Both the position numbers and the translations under genes were made by a program. A stretch of 64,000 nt of DNA. Origin: Gammaproteobacteria bacterium (GTDB lineage: Bacteria; Pseudomonadota; Gammaproteobacteria; Steroidobacterales; Rariloculaceae). Location: NCBI GenBank assembly GCA_036381015.1, contig DASVDR010000037.1, positions 1-64,000 on the forward strand, written 5' to 3'. Shown here piece after piece: positions 1 to 7,381 of this stretch (its first letter is position 1; every line of letters starts with the position of its first letter). The notes under the pieces are model-generated. The model had not been told where the DNA came from and ran no database searches. It worked only from the letters and a program-made list of their open reading frames with translations.

Positions 1-80
1 GCCGTCTGCCGCCAGGACGGCGGCAGACGAGCCCCCAAGGATGGGTTCACGGCGTGCCTCGGAAAGCGGTGCACCGCCCC
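1..80. repeat. Structured intergenic repeat with two palindromes
   Basis: The arms CGTCTGCCGCC (3-13) and GGCGGCAGACG (19-29) pair perfectly over 11 bp with a 5-base loop. A second perfect palindrome, GCGGTGCACCGC, lies at 66-77. The arrangement resembles the dispersed GC-rich intergenic repeats common in Xanthomonadales-type genomes, but no second copy is visible in this window. There is no T-tract, so it is not a classical terminator. It lies past the stop of the rhomboid gene and may close the minus-strand operon. The left edge is cut by the window. Bases 81-158 hold nothing I can name. Confidence 0.45.
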
Positions 81-158
81 ACGTCCCTCGCGCATTCGCT
101 GCGAGTAAAGTGCGAGTAGGGAGGAAGGCGGAAGGTTGAAGCGCCCCTGCGGCGGCAG

Positions 159-1160
159 CTAGGAGGTGCGAGGCCGGGGCGGCAGCGCGGCGCCCCATAC
201 GAGCCCGCACAGGAGCCCCGCGCAATGCCCGACGTTGCTCGAGTTCGGATTGCCGAGCCATGCGATCAGCACGTTCAGCACGGCGAATGCAAAGGCCGTG
301 ACGGCGAAGCGCATCGGAAACGCGTGCGGTTCGCGCGCCGCCGCGCCGGCGCACCAGCCGTAGAGCGCGAAGATGCCGGCGGAGACGCCGAGATAAGCGT
401 CGAATCCAAGCGGCTCGGAAAGGGCGAGGACCGTGAGCGCGCCCGCTGTGGACCCGGCGAGAAAGACGCCGACGACGGCGGCGCCGAGCAACGGACCGGC
501 GATGGCGCCGCCGAGGACGAGCATCACGAAGTTCATGAACCAGTGATCGAGCCCCGAGTGCAGGAACGGCCCGACGACCAGGCGCCAAATCTCGCCTTCG
601 CGGATCCGCTCGAAGACCGTGCCGTACTCGAGGACCAGCGCCTCGTGGCCTGCTTTGCGCTCTCCATAGAGCTGAAGCGCGCCCGCCGCAATCATCACCG
701 CGCTCCAGCCGAGCACGTGCACACGCGCCTTTTCGGTGATCCAGAGCACGAACAACGCGCGTTCGCGCAGCGCTTCGAGGCGCTTGAGGACCAGGTGATA
801 GTCGGCCGCCGCGAATGCCGCGACGGCGAGCGCCATGCCGGCCGCGCGCAGCGGCTGCGCCCCGGCGCCGAAATACGCGGACATCGCGAACACGCAGGCG
901 AGCACCGCGAGCACAGCGATCGCCCAGAGCTGCTTCCGCAAGAGTCCCCGGCGCGCCGGATCGCGCAACTCGGGGATCTCGAGCACCGGAAGGAATCTGC
1001 CGCCGCCGGGCCGCGCGATCAACAGCGGGTCGAGCGGATGCCACTTGGCGACAGCCGCGTCGACTTCGCGCTTGCCGACGATGATCCGGCCGCCGCCGCG
1101 ACGTGCCTGCCACTCGTCGCCGGCGGCCCGCGGCAGCCTTTCGAGATCCCGCCAGCTCAC
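159..1160 (-). CDS. Rhomboid-family intramembrane serine protease
   Basis: This is a 333-residue polytopic membrane protein. Rhomboid hallmarks are the HxxxxHxxxN motif (H201, H206, N210), the catalytic Ser in GVSAG (S260) and the catalytic His in VGHCAG (H312). About eight hydrophobic segments can be seen from residue 78 onward, after a roughly 75-residue soluble N-terminus. Rhomboids cut substrates within or near membrane helices. The GTG start at 1160 is the only good start downstream of the precursor peptide gene; its upstream purine stretch lies in the arm of a hairpin (1162-1188). It is the last gene of the minus-strand operon that contains the precursor peptide and the C39 exporter. 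That suggests, but does not prove, a role in processing the peptide, its immunity, or a membrane partner. Confidence 0.8.
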   Translation of the reverse strand: MSWRDLERLPRAAGDEWQARRGGGRIIVGKREVDAAVAKWHPLDPLLIARPGGGRFLPVLEIPELRDPARRGLLRKQLWAIAVLAVLACVFAMSAYFGAGAQPLRAAGMALAVAAFAAADYHLVLKRLEALRERALFVLWITEKARVHVLGWSAVMIAAGALQLYGERKAGHEALVLEYGTVFERIREGEIWRLVVGPFLHSGLDHWFMNFVMLVLGGAIAGPLLGAAVVGVFLAGSTAGALTVLALSEPLGFDAYLGVSAGIFALYGWCAGAAAREPHAFPMRFAVTAFAFAVLNVLIAWLGNPNSSNVGHCAGLLCGLVWGAALPPRPRTS

Positions 1161-1161
1161 A

Positions 1162-1216
1162 CCGCCCGCCGCTGGATGCGGCGGGCGGCATGGCTCTTCC
1201 GATGAGCCATGCCGCC
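1162..1216 (-). promoter_or_regulatory. Two overlapping hairpins between precursor peptide and rhomboid genes
   Basis: In minus-strand RNA, hairpin B (arms 1204-1216 and 1184-1196, 13 bp, 7-base loop) comes first. Hairpin A (arms 1178-1188 and 1162-1172, 11 bp, 5-base loop) comes second. They share bases 1184-1188, so they cannot both form fully. Hairpin A ends one base before the GTG of the rhomboid gene and contains its only purine-rich leader. No U-tract follows. I infer an intercistronic element that stabilises the precursor mRNA or lowers rhomboid translation. Confidence 0.5.
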
Positions 1217-1243
1217 GGCCGCCGGCGTCGTTGCGACGAGTGC

Positions 1244-1402
1244 TCAACACCACGCATAATAGAGGAGAGCGAGGGCGCCGACGCCGATGACCAACGGCGT
1301 GGGCGACATCGCCATCAGCGCAACCGTTATCGCGGCCGCGTCGGGCTCGCTGAGCTTGCCTCCGGAAACCGCATGAAGCTCGGACATCGTCAAATCGCGC
1401 AT
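1244..1402 (-). CDS. Double-glycine leader precursor peptide (bacteriocin/RiPP-like)
   Basis: This 52-residue peptide starts at the ATG at 1402, with a strong ribosome site GGAGGG at 1414-1409 and a 6-base spacer. The reading frame is open further upstream, but the ribosome site decides the start. The leader MRDLTMSELHAVSGG fits the double-glycine consensus: L at -12, E at -8, L at -7, V at -4, G at -2 and -1. Cleavage after GG would leave a 37-residue, very hydrophobic core that begins KLSEPD and ends in a C-terminal Cys, the only Cys in the peptide. An exporter with a matching C39 peptidase lies just upstream (1913-4117). Core Lys1, Ser3 and the terminal Cys are the obvious candidates for acylation. 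No close family is recognised, and the final structure and activity are unknown. Confidence 0.75.
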   Translation of the reverse strand: MRDLTMSELHAVSGGKLSEPDAAAITVALMAMSPTPLVIGVGALALLYYAWC

Positions 1403-1618
1403 TTGTAACCCTCCGTGGTTGTCGACGGACCGAAGGAAGCCGCCTCCGCGCCGCCGTCGCCGGGGCAGCCCGCCGACACGTTGCTCGCGGCGCCTCGTCG
1501 AAGACCGGCGAGCGCCGCTCCGCCGCAAGCGGCGAGCAACGCGCCGATCGGCAGCGTCGATTAAACCGTTCCGGCCGCCTCCGGCGCAGCGCCTCTTTCC
1601 GGCGGCTTCGCGTGGAAA
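1403..1618 (-). other. Noncoding stretch with a large stem-loop upstream of the precursor gene
   Basis: There is no convincing gene between the ACP stop and the precursor start apart from the precursor's ribosome site. On the transcribed (minus) strand, GTTGCTCGC (1540-1532) pairs with GCGAGCAAC (1488-1480). They enclose 43 bases with further GC-rich hairpins, including CGCCGC-AA-GCGGCG as read on the plus strand. With the hairpins at 1162-1216, the precursor gene is therefore bracketed by strong structure, as is common when one cistron of a bacteriocin operon is expressed at a different level. No clear promoter was seen. Confidence 0.4.
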
Positions 1619-1897
1619 TCAGCGCGGCTTTCCGGTGCCGGGCGAGCGCCCTGCGATGCGCGACACGGCCGCGACCAGCTCGCCGGCGTTTCGCGCACCG
1701 AGGACCTCGAGCGTGTCGTCGTCCGTGAGGGCCAGGTCGAGCGCGGCCTCGAGCTCCGCGAGCATCGACACGAGCGTGAGCGAGTCGAGCCCCAGATCGG
1801 ACAGCACGGTGGCCCTGTCGATGTCGCTCGGATCCGCGCGGGCGGCGGCCGCGAGCGTGCCGAGCACGTGCCGTTCGAGCGTCTCGGGATCCGGCAA
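1619..1897 (-). CDS. Acyl carrier protein, cluster-specific
   Basis: This 92-residue protein has the phosphopantetheine attachment motif LGLDSLTL; the Ser is residue 39. It is predicted to carry acyl groups as thioesters in the cytoplasm after 4'-phosphopantetheinyl transfer, possibly by the AcpS at 25285. The start is TTG at 1897, 15 bases after the stop of the ABC exporter, with a weak GGGAG upstream. It is not the housekeeping AcpP: it sits between a peptide exporter and a precursor peptide rather than in a fab operon. It probably works with the acyl ligase at 5514-7067, which could load it directly. Confidence 0.85.
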   Translation of the reverse strand: MPDPETLERHVLGTLAAAARADPSDIDRATVLSDLGLDSLTLVSMLAELEAALDLALTDDDTLEVLGARNAGELVAAVSRIAGRSPGTGKPR

Positions 1898-1912
1898 GGG
1901 GGCTCCCGCGGG

Positions 1913-4117
1913 TCAGCAGCCCGTCGACGCGAGCACCGCGAGCGCCGCGTCGTCGAGCGCGCCGTCCGCCGGCCGGGCGGAAGGCCGCGCGGCCGGGCGT
2001 ACGCGCGTCTGCCTGACGATTCGGCCCCGATCGAGCACGACGATCCGGTCCGCGGTCGCGGCGGTGTGCGGCCGATGCGCGACGATGATCCGCGTCATGG
2101 CGAGCGCGCCGATCGACGCCCCGACGAGACGCTCGCGTCTCACGTCGAGATGACTGGTCGCTTCGTCGAGAACGAGGATCGCCGGCCGCTTGTAGAGCGC
2201 GCGGGCGAGGAGCACGCGCTGCTGCTGGCCGCCCGACAGCACCTGCCCCATGTAGCCGACGAACGTGTTGTAGCCCATCGGCAGCGCGGCGATCTCGTCG
2301 TGAATCGAAGCGAGCCGGGCGCACTCCTCGACGCGGCGCTGATCCGGTTGGGTGTCGAAGAAGCTGATGTTGTCTGCGATCGAGCCGGCGAAGAGCATGT
2401 CGTTCTGCATTACGCTGCCGATCAGGTGGCGGACCGCATCGGGGCCGGTGCGGTGCACGTTCACGCCCGCGATCCGCACCTCCCCGCCGGTGGGCGTGAG
2501 GATGCCGAGGATCAAGTGCAGGAGCGTGCTCTTGCCGCAGCCCGACGGCCCGACGATCACGACCGCCTCGCCGGCCTCGACGTCGAGCTCGACGCCGTCG
2601 AGCACGGGCGGCTCGTGCTCGGCGTACCGGAAGCGCAGCCCCCGGATCTCGACGCGTGCGCCGCGCGCATCGAGATCGGAAAGCAGCAGCCGGCCGCGTC
2701 CGTCCGTACGCTCCGTCGGCGTGAGCAGGATGTCGGCCAGCCGCTCCCCCTGCACGCGAAGCATCTTGAGCTCGACGCCCTTGTCGATCAGGGCGCCGAC
2801 GCGGGACGCGAGCTGCTGCCGGTATGACAGGAAGGCCATCAGCATGCCGACCGAGAACCGGCCGTCAAGCACGAGATTCGCGCCGAGCCACACCACGAGC
2901 ACATGCTCGACGCCGAACGACAATCCGTTCGCGAGCCGGTGGAGGATCTGGAGCCTTTGCGCGCGCAGCCCCGCGTTCAGCTGGTCGACGAGCAGCGCGA
3001 TCCACGCGGCGCGGCGCTCCTCTCGGCGCTGAAAGAGCTTGATCGAGCGGATGCCGCGCGCCGTCTCGAGAAAGTGGCTCTCCTGCTTCGCCGCATGCAC
3101 GATCTGCTCCTCGACGGCGGCGCGCAGCGGCCGAATCCAGAGCGCACGCAACGACGCGTAGAGCGCAATCGCGCCGACGCTCACGCACGCGAGCCGCGGG
3201 CTGTAGAGGAAGACGACGACGAGCACGACGATCGTCGTCAGACCGTCGACGACCGCCTCGACGAACGCCGTGGTGAGCGTCCGCTGGATCGCGTCGATGG
3301 AGCGGAAGCGCGAGACGATGTCGCCGAGATGGCGCTTCTCGAAATACGGCAGCGGCAGCTCGAGCAGATGCCCGAAAGCATTCGCCTGCCATTGCAGATC
3401 GAGCAATGCGCCGAGGTGCATGATGACCCAGGCGCGGAACGCCGTTACGGCGTGCTGGAGGATCACGAGCAACCCGAATCCGAGCGCGAGCGTCGCCAGC
3501 ATGTCCCTCGCGCCCGACGGCAGCGCATGGTCGACGACCCACTGGACGAACAGCGGCCCGACGGCGACGAATACTTCGATCGCGGCGGCGAGCAGGAAGA
3601 TCTGGCCGAGCGACCGGCGCAGCCCCGTGACGCTGCCGATCAGCTCGCGCAGCCTCACGCGCGCGCGCTCGTCGCGCCGCTCGAAAGCGGGCGTCGGCCA
3701 GAGCTCGAGCGCGACACCGGTGAATGCGCGCGACGCCTCCGCGGCGGAGAGCCTGCGCGCGCCCCGCGCGGGGTCGTGCACGACGATCCCCCTGCGGTCT
3801 GCCCGGCGCAGCACGACGAAATGATCCATGTCGAAGTGAAGGATGCACGGAGTCGCGAGACGCGGGATCTCGCCGAGCTCGGCGCGCACCGCGCGCGCGG
3901 CGAAGCCGAGACGGTGAGCCACGTCGATCAGCGCGGCGAGCGTCGTGCCCTTCAGAGAGACCGGATGGCTGCGCCGCAGCGACGCGACGTCGATGCGGCG
4001 GCCGTGATAGCTCGCGACCATCGCGAGGCACGCGAGGCCGCACTCCGCCGCTTCGGTCTGCAGCAGCACCGGCAGCTTCGGGAGCCACCCGAGACGCAAC
4101 AGCTCCGTCGCGCTCAT
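1913..4117 (-). CDS. Peptidase C39-containing ABC exporter (CvaB-type)
   Basis: This 734-residue fusion combines a C39 cysteine peptidase, six membrane helices and an ATPase. The peptidase domain (about 1-140) has the QTEAAECG signature with catalytic C26, plus H99 (DHFVVL) and D115 (HDP), so the triad is intact. The membrane domain spans roughly 160-440. The ATPase has Walker A GPSGCGKST, signature LSGGQQQR and Walker B ILVLDEATSHLD. Such proteins cut double-glycine leaders at the inner membrane and export the core peptide, with an HlyD adaptor and TolC. Its ATG overlaps the stop of the MFS gene (ATGA). The presumed substrate is encoded at 1244-1402. No TolC gene is in the window. Confidence 0.95.
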   Translation of the reverse strand: MSATELLRLGWLPKLPVLLQTEAAECGLACLAMVASYHGRRIDVASLRRSHPVSLKGTTLAALIDVAHRLGFAARAVRAELGEIPRLATPCILHFDMDHFVVLRRADRRGIVVHDPARGARRLSAAEASRAFTGVALELWPTPAFERRDERARVRLRELIGSVTGLRRSLGQIFLLAAAIEVFVAVGPLFVQWVVDHALPSGARDMLATLALGFGLLVILQHAVTAFRAWVIMHLGALLDLQWQANAFGHLLELPLPYFEKRHLGDIVSRFRSIDAIQRTLTTAFVEAVVDGLTTIVVLVVVFLYSPRLACVSVGAIALYASLRALWIRPLRAAVEEQIVHAAKQESHFLETARGIRSIKLFQRREERRAAWIALLVDQLNAGLRAQRLQILHRLANGLSFGVEHVLVVWLGANLVLDGRFSVGMLMAFLSYRQQLASRVGALIDKGVELKMLRVQGERLADILLTPTERTDGRGRLLLSDLDARGARVEIRGLRFRYAEHEPPVLDGVELDVEAGEAVVIVGPSGCGKSTLLHLILGILTPTGGEVRIAGVNVHRTGPDAVRHLIGSVMQNDMLFAGSIADNISFFDTQPDQRRVEECARLASIHDEIAALPMGYNTFVGYMGQVLSGGQQQRVLLARALYKRPAILVLDEATSHLDVRRERLVGASIGALAMTRIIVAHRPHTAATADRIVVLDRGRIVRQTRVRPAARPSARPADGALDDAALAVLASTGC

Positions 4118-5517
4118 CGCACGCACGGCGCGGCCGGCTGGCAGCTCGCAGCGTCCGGGCGAAGGCCGCGGGCGCTCGCGAGATCCTCGCGTAACGTTCG
4201 TGCCGCGAGCACGAAGTGCACGACCGCCCAGACGGCGCTCGCCGCGACGACGCCGAGGAGGGCGAAGCGCAGCGCCGCGTGACCGAAGCGCGGGCCGAGC
4301 GCGTCGCTTACAATGCCGACGGCGACGGGCCCGACGCCCATCGAGACGAGGTTCACGAGCAGCAGATAGATCGCGGCGGCGACGGCGCGCCGGGATACGC
4401 CGGCGAGCCCCTGGACCATGGCCGTGACGGGGCCCAGGAACATGTGGCCTGCCGCGGTCCCCGCGAGCAGCGACGAGACGGCGAGGGCGCGGCTTTCCGC
4501 GAGATAGAGCACGCATGCGCACGGCACGGTCGCCGCGACGGCCGCGGCCGACCCCCAGGCGTACCACCGCTCGTCGCCAGTGCGCCGGGAGGTTCGATCG
4601 GCAAGCCACCCGCCGGCGAGCACGCCGACGCCTCCGCCCACGCCGTACGCGAGCGCCATCCAGGCGCCCGCTTCGGCGGCCCCGACGCCGTGCACGCGGA
4701 CGAAATAGGCGGGCAGCCAGACCGCGGCCGCGAACGCTCCGATCCCGTATGCAGCGCCGGCGACCGGCAGATGGCGCAGCGAGCGGCGGCTCGCGAGGTC
4801 GCGCAGCGCGGCCGAAAGCGCCGGCGCTTCCGCCCGCGGTACGAACGGATCCGCGGCGCCGCGCGGCGGCTCGCGCAGCGTGAGGCGCAACACGAGCGCG
4901 AGCAGCACGCCGGGGACGCCGACGATCACGAACGCGAGGCGCCATCCGACCGTCTCGTCGAGCCAGCCGCCGAGGAGGAAGCCCGCGACGAACCCGAGCG
5001 GAATGTGCAGATAGAAGACGCCGAGCGCGAAGCCGCGCCGCTCCGGCGGGAAGTAGTCCGAGATCAACGACTGCGACGGCGGGGAGCCGCCGGCCTCGCC
5101 CAACCCGACGCCGACGCGCGCGAGGAACAACGCCGAGAAGCTGCTCGCCGCGCCGCAAAGCGCCGTCATCACGCTCCAGAGCCCGAGCGCGAGCGCGAGC
5201 AACGCGCTCCGGTTCGCGCGGTCCGCGACCCACGCGATCGGCAGGCCCGCGATCGAGTAGAGCACGCCGAAGGCGGCGCCGCCGAGCAAGCCCAGCTCGG
5301 TGTCGGAAAAGCCGAGGTCGAGCTTGATGGACTCGAGCAGCACCGCGAGCACGTTGCGGTCCATCCATCCGGCGACGCCGGCCGCGACGAGTAGCGCCAG
5401 CACGAAGCCGCGATAAGCGGCCGAAGCGCTCGGCGCCGCCAGCACGCCGGCGCCTCGACGCCACCTCGGGCCGGAAACGGCCGAGCCCGCGGACGCGTGC
5501 CGTGCCGGTGCGCTCAA
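4114..5517 (-). CDS. MFS transporter, spinster-like
   Basis: This 467-residue protein has about twelve hydrophobic segments and the MFS loop motif between helices 2 and 3 (GLPIAWVADRANR). The region LGEAGGSPPSQSLISDYFPPERRG is typical of the spinster/sugar-phosphate-like branch. The start is TTG at 5517, which overlaps the ligase stop as TTGA, so the two are probably translationally coupled. Its other end overlaps the ABC exporter start. The substrate cannot be read from sequence. In this context it may take up the acid activated by the ligase, or export a product or provide immunity. Confidence 0.85.
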   Translation of the reverse strand: MSAPARHASAGSAVSGPRWRRGAGVLAAPSASAAYRGFVLALLVAAGVAGWMDRNVLAVLLESIKLDLGFSDTELGLLGGAAFGVLYSIAGLPIAWVADRANRSALLALALGLWSVMTALCGAASSFSALFLARVGVGLGEAGGSPPSQSLISDYFPPERRGFALGVFYLHIPLGFVAGFLLGGWLDETVGWRLAFVIVGVPGVLLALVLRLTLREPPRGAADPFVPRAEAPALSAALRDLASRRSLRHLPVAGAAYGIGAFAAAVWLPAYFVRVHGVGAAEAGAWMALAYGVGGGVGVLAGGWLADRTSRRTGDERWYAWGSAAAVAATVPCACVLYLAESRALAVSSLLAGTAAGHMFLGPVTAMVQGLAGVSRRAVAAAIYLLLVNLVSMGVGPVAVGIVSDALGPRFGHAALRFALLGVVAASAVWAVVHFVLAARTLREDLASARGLRPDAASCQPAAPCVR

Positions 5518-7067
5518 CGGGGGGCCTCCGGCGCCTCCCGGCGGAGGGCCTCCGGCGCCTCGCGAAGCAGCCGCCGGTACAGCTTGCCGTTCGGATCGCG
5601 CGGGATCGCGTGCGTGTATTCGATGCGCTTCGGCAGCTTCATCGGCGACAGCCGCGCGCGGAGAAACCGCAGGAGCGCCAACGTGAGCTCGCGCCCCGGC
5701 ACGACGCCCGGCATCGGCTGGACGAACGCCTTCGGCACCTCGCCGAGCAGCGCATGGGGCACGCCGACGACGGCGCAGTCGGCGACGGCGGGATGCCGGA
5801 TCAGCACGTGCTCGATCTCGGCGGGATAGATGTTCATTCCAGACGACAGGATGAGATCCGCCCGCCGGCCGCAAAGGAACAGATACCCGCGCTCATCGAG
5901 ATAGCCGACGTCGCCGACCGTGACGAAGTCGCCGCGATAGCTCGCCCGCGTTCTCTCCGGATCGCCCTTGTAGGCGAAGCGGTCGCCGGTAAAAGGCTTG
6001 AGGTAGACGCGGCCGGGCTCGCCCGGCGGCAACGCGCGCCCCGCATCGTCGACGATCTCGACCGCCGACCCCGGAATCGGCCGCCCGACGGTGCCCGGCC
6101 CCGCGAGCCACTCGGCCGCGCTCGCGATCGTGCCTTGAGCTTCCGCCGCACCGTAGGACTCCGAGATCACGGGGCCCCACCATTCGAGCATCTCGCGCTT
6201 GACGTCGGCCGGGCACGGCGCGCCGCCGTGGATGACCAAGCGCAACGAAGCCGTGGAGTAGCGGCGCTTGATCTCGGGCGCGAGCTTCAGCAAGCGCACG
6301 AACATCGCCGGCACCATGAAGCTCGTGGTCACGCGATGGCGGTCGATCAGCGCAAGCAGCGTCTTCGGCTGCCACCCGTCGGCCAGCACGACACGGTGGC
6401 CCATCCGCAGCGCCGTGATCGCGCCGTCGAGCGGCGCCGAGTGGTAGAGCATCGACGCGCAGAGATGCACGTTGCCTTCGCCCGGCTGGATGCCGAGCGA
6501 GCGATGCCAGGCGATCGTCTTCGCGACGGCCGCGTCGGCGTTCTCGAGCGGCAGGAGCACGCCCTTCGGCCGGCCGGTTGTCGCGGACGTGTAGGCCATG
6601 ACGCGCCCCTTCGGGCCGTCGATCGGACGCGGTGCGCATGCGGCCGCGAGCTCGCGCAGCGCCGCGAACCCGGGCGCGGAACCGATGCAGATCGCGAGGC
6701 GATCCGCCGCGAGCCGCCGCAGCGCCGCGAGCCGGACTCGGCCGAGCCGCGCGTGCGCGACGACGGCCTTCGCCTGAGAGTCCTCGAGCACGTACGCGAT
6801 CTCGCCGTCGGCGAGGTGCCAGTTGATCGGGACGACGTAGAGCCCGGCCTCGATCGCGGCCAGATAGACGGCCAGGTACTCGGCGCAGTTCGGGGCGACG
6901 ATCGCGACCGCGTCGCCGACGGAAAGCCCGGCCCCGCGCAATGCGCGAGCCGTGCTGTAGACGAGGCCCGCGAGGCGCCCGTAGGACCAGCGCGGGCCGC
7001 GCGCCTCGACGACGGCGACGGCGTGCGGGTCGCGCTGCGCGAAATGTCGGAAGCCGATCTCGCTCAT
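5514..7067 (-). CDS. Adenylate-forming acyl-CoA/acyl-ACP ligase
   Basis: This 517-residue member of the ANL superfamily has the phosphate-binding motif YTSATTGRPKGV (159-170), the GDVGYLDE hinge region and the catalytic Lys near the C-terminus (NGKLYR, K495). It activates a carboxylic acid as acyl-AMP and passes it to CoA or to a carrier protein. The ACP two genes downstream in the same operon makes acyl-ACP the likely product. The ATG at 7067 has AGGGAAGG upstream. An in-frame ATG at 7085 lies in a near copy of the same segment (GAAGGCACATGAGC occurs twice), giving a 6-residue longer alternative. The C-terminus ends in a small repeat rich in REAPEA. It is the first gene of the operon. Confidence 0.88.
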   Translation of the reverse strand: MSEIGFRHFAQRDPHAVAVVEARGPRWSYGRLAGLVYSTARALRGAGLSVGDAVAIVAPNCAEYLAVYLAAIEAGLYVVPINWHLADGEIAYVLEDSQAKAVVAHARLGRVRLAALRRLAADRLAICIGSAPGFAALRELAAACAPRPIDGPKGRVMAYTSATTGRPKGVLLPLENADAAVAKTIAWHRSLGIQPGEGNVHLCASMLYHSAPLDGAITALRMGHRVVLADGWQPKTLLALIDRHRVTTSFMVPAMFVRLLKLAPEIKRRYSTASLRLVIHGGAPCPADVKREMLEWWGPVISESYGAAEAQGTIASAAEWLAGPGTVGRPIPGSAVEIVDDAGRALPPGEPGRVYLKPFTGDRFAYKGDPERTRASYRGDFVTVGDVGYLDERGYLFLCGRRADLILSSGMNIYPAEIEHVLIRHPAVADCAVVGVPHALLGEVPKAFVQPMPGVVPGRELTLALLRFLRARLSPMKLPKRIEYTHAIPRDPNGKLYRRLLREAPEALRREAPEAPR

Positions 7068-7381
7068 GTGCCTTCCCTGGCTCATGTGCCTTCTCGCGGA
7101 CGCGGGGGCGCCGCGATCGCCGGCCGCGACGCCGTTCGCGGCGCGCAATCCGGCCCGGCCGCGGCGCGGCCCTCCGGGCCGCGGCGCGACGACGCAGTAG
7201 AGCGCGCGCCGGCGCGCTTTCGCGAGGCGCATACCTCGACGATTCGGGCAATTTCGCGAGCCGCGCACGCCGATCCTCGAAATCCTCGCGAGATTGACGC
7301 GTCGCGATCGCGGGCCGCGAGCGACGAAGATCGAGGACGAAGATCGGGCGGCGATCCCCGGTCGGCAGAGAGGCTCGATTC
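7068..7381. promoter_or_regulatory. Divergent intergenic region of the peptide cluster
   Basis: These 314 bases separate the minus-strand ligase operon from the plus-strand Cys-hydrolase gene and must hold both promoters. I see the direct repeat GACGAAGATCG (twice near 7322-7347) and several short GC-rich inverted repeats. No consensus -35/-10 pair stands out, and no gene or coding-like frame was accepted here. Confidence 0.35.

Noticed and set aside
1403-1528. Upstream extension of the precursor peptide to 94 residues
   Set aside because: The added Arg-rich stretch is unlike a leader, while ATG 1402 has a strong ribosome site and a perfect double-glycine leader.
1440-1560. Possible lipoprotein-like small frame between ACP and precursor
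   Set aside because: No start codon with a ribosome site, and the frame overlaps the precursor start.
7068-7100. Repeated GAAGGCACATGAGC as a regulatory repeat
   Set aside because: It is just the duplicated ribosome-site/start segment of the ligase gene; two copies do not make an operator.
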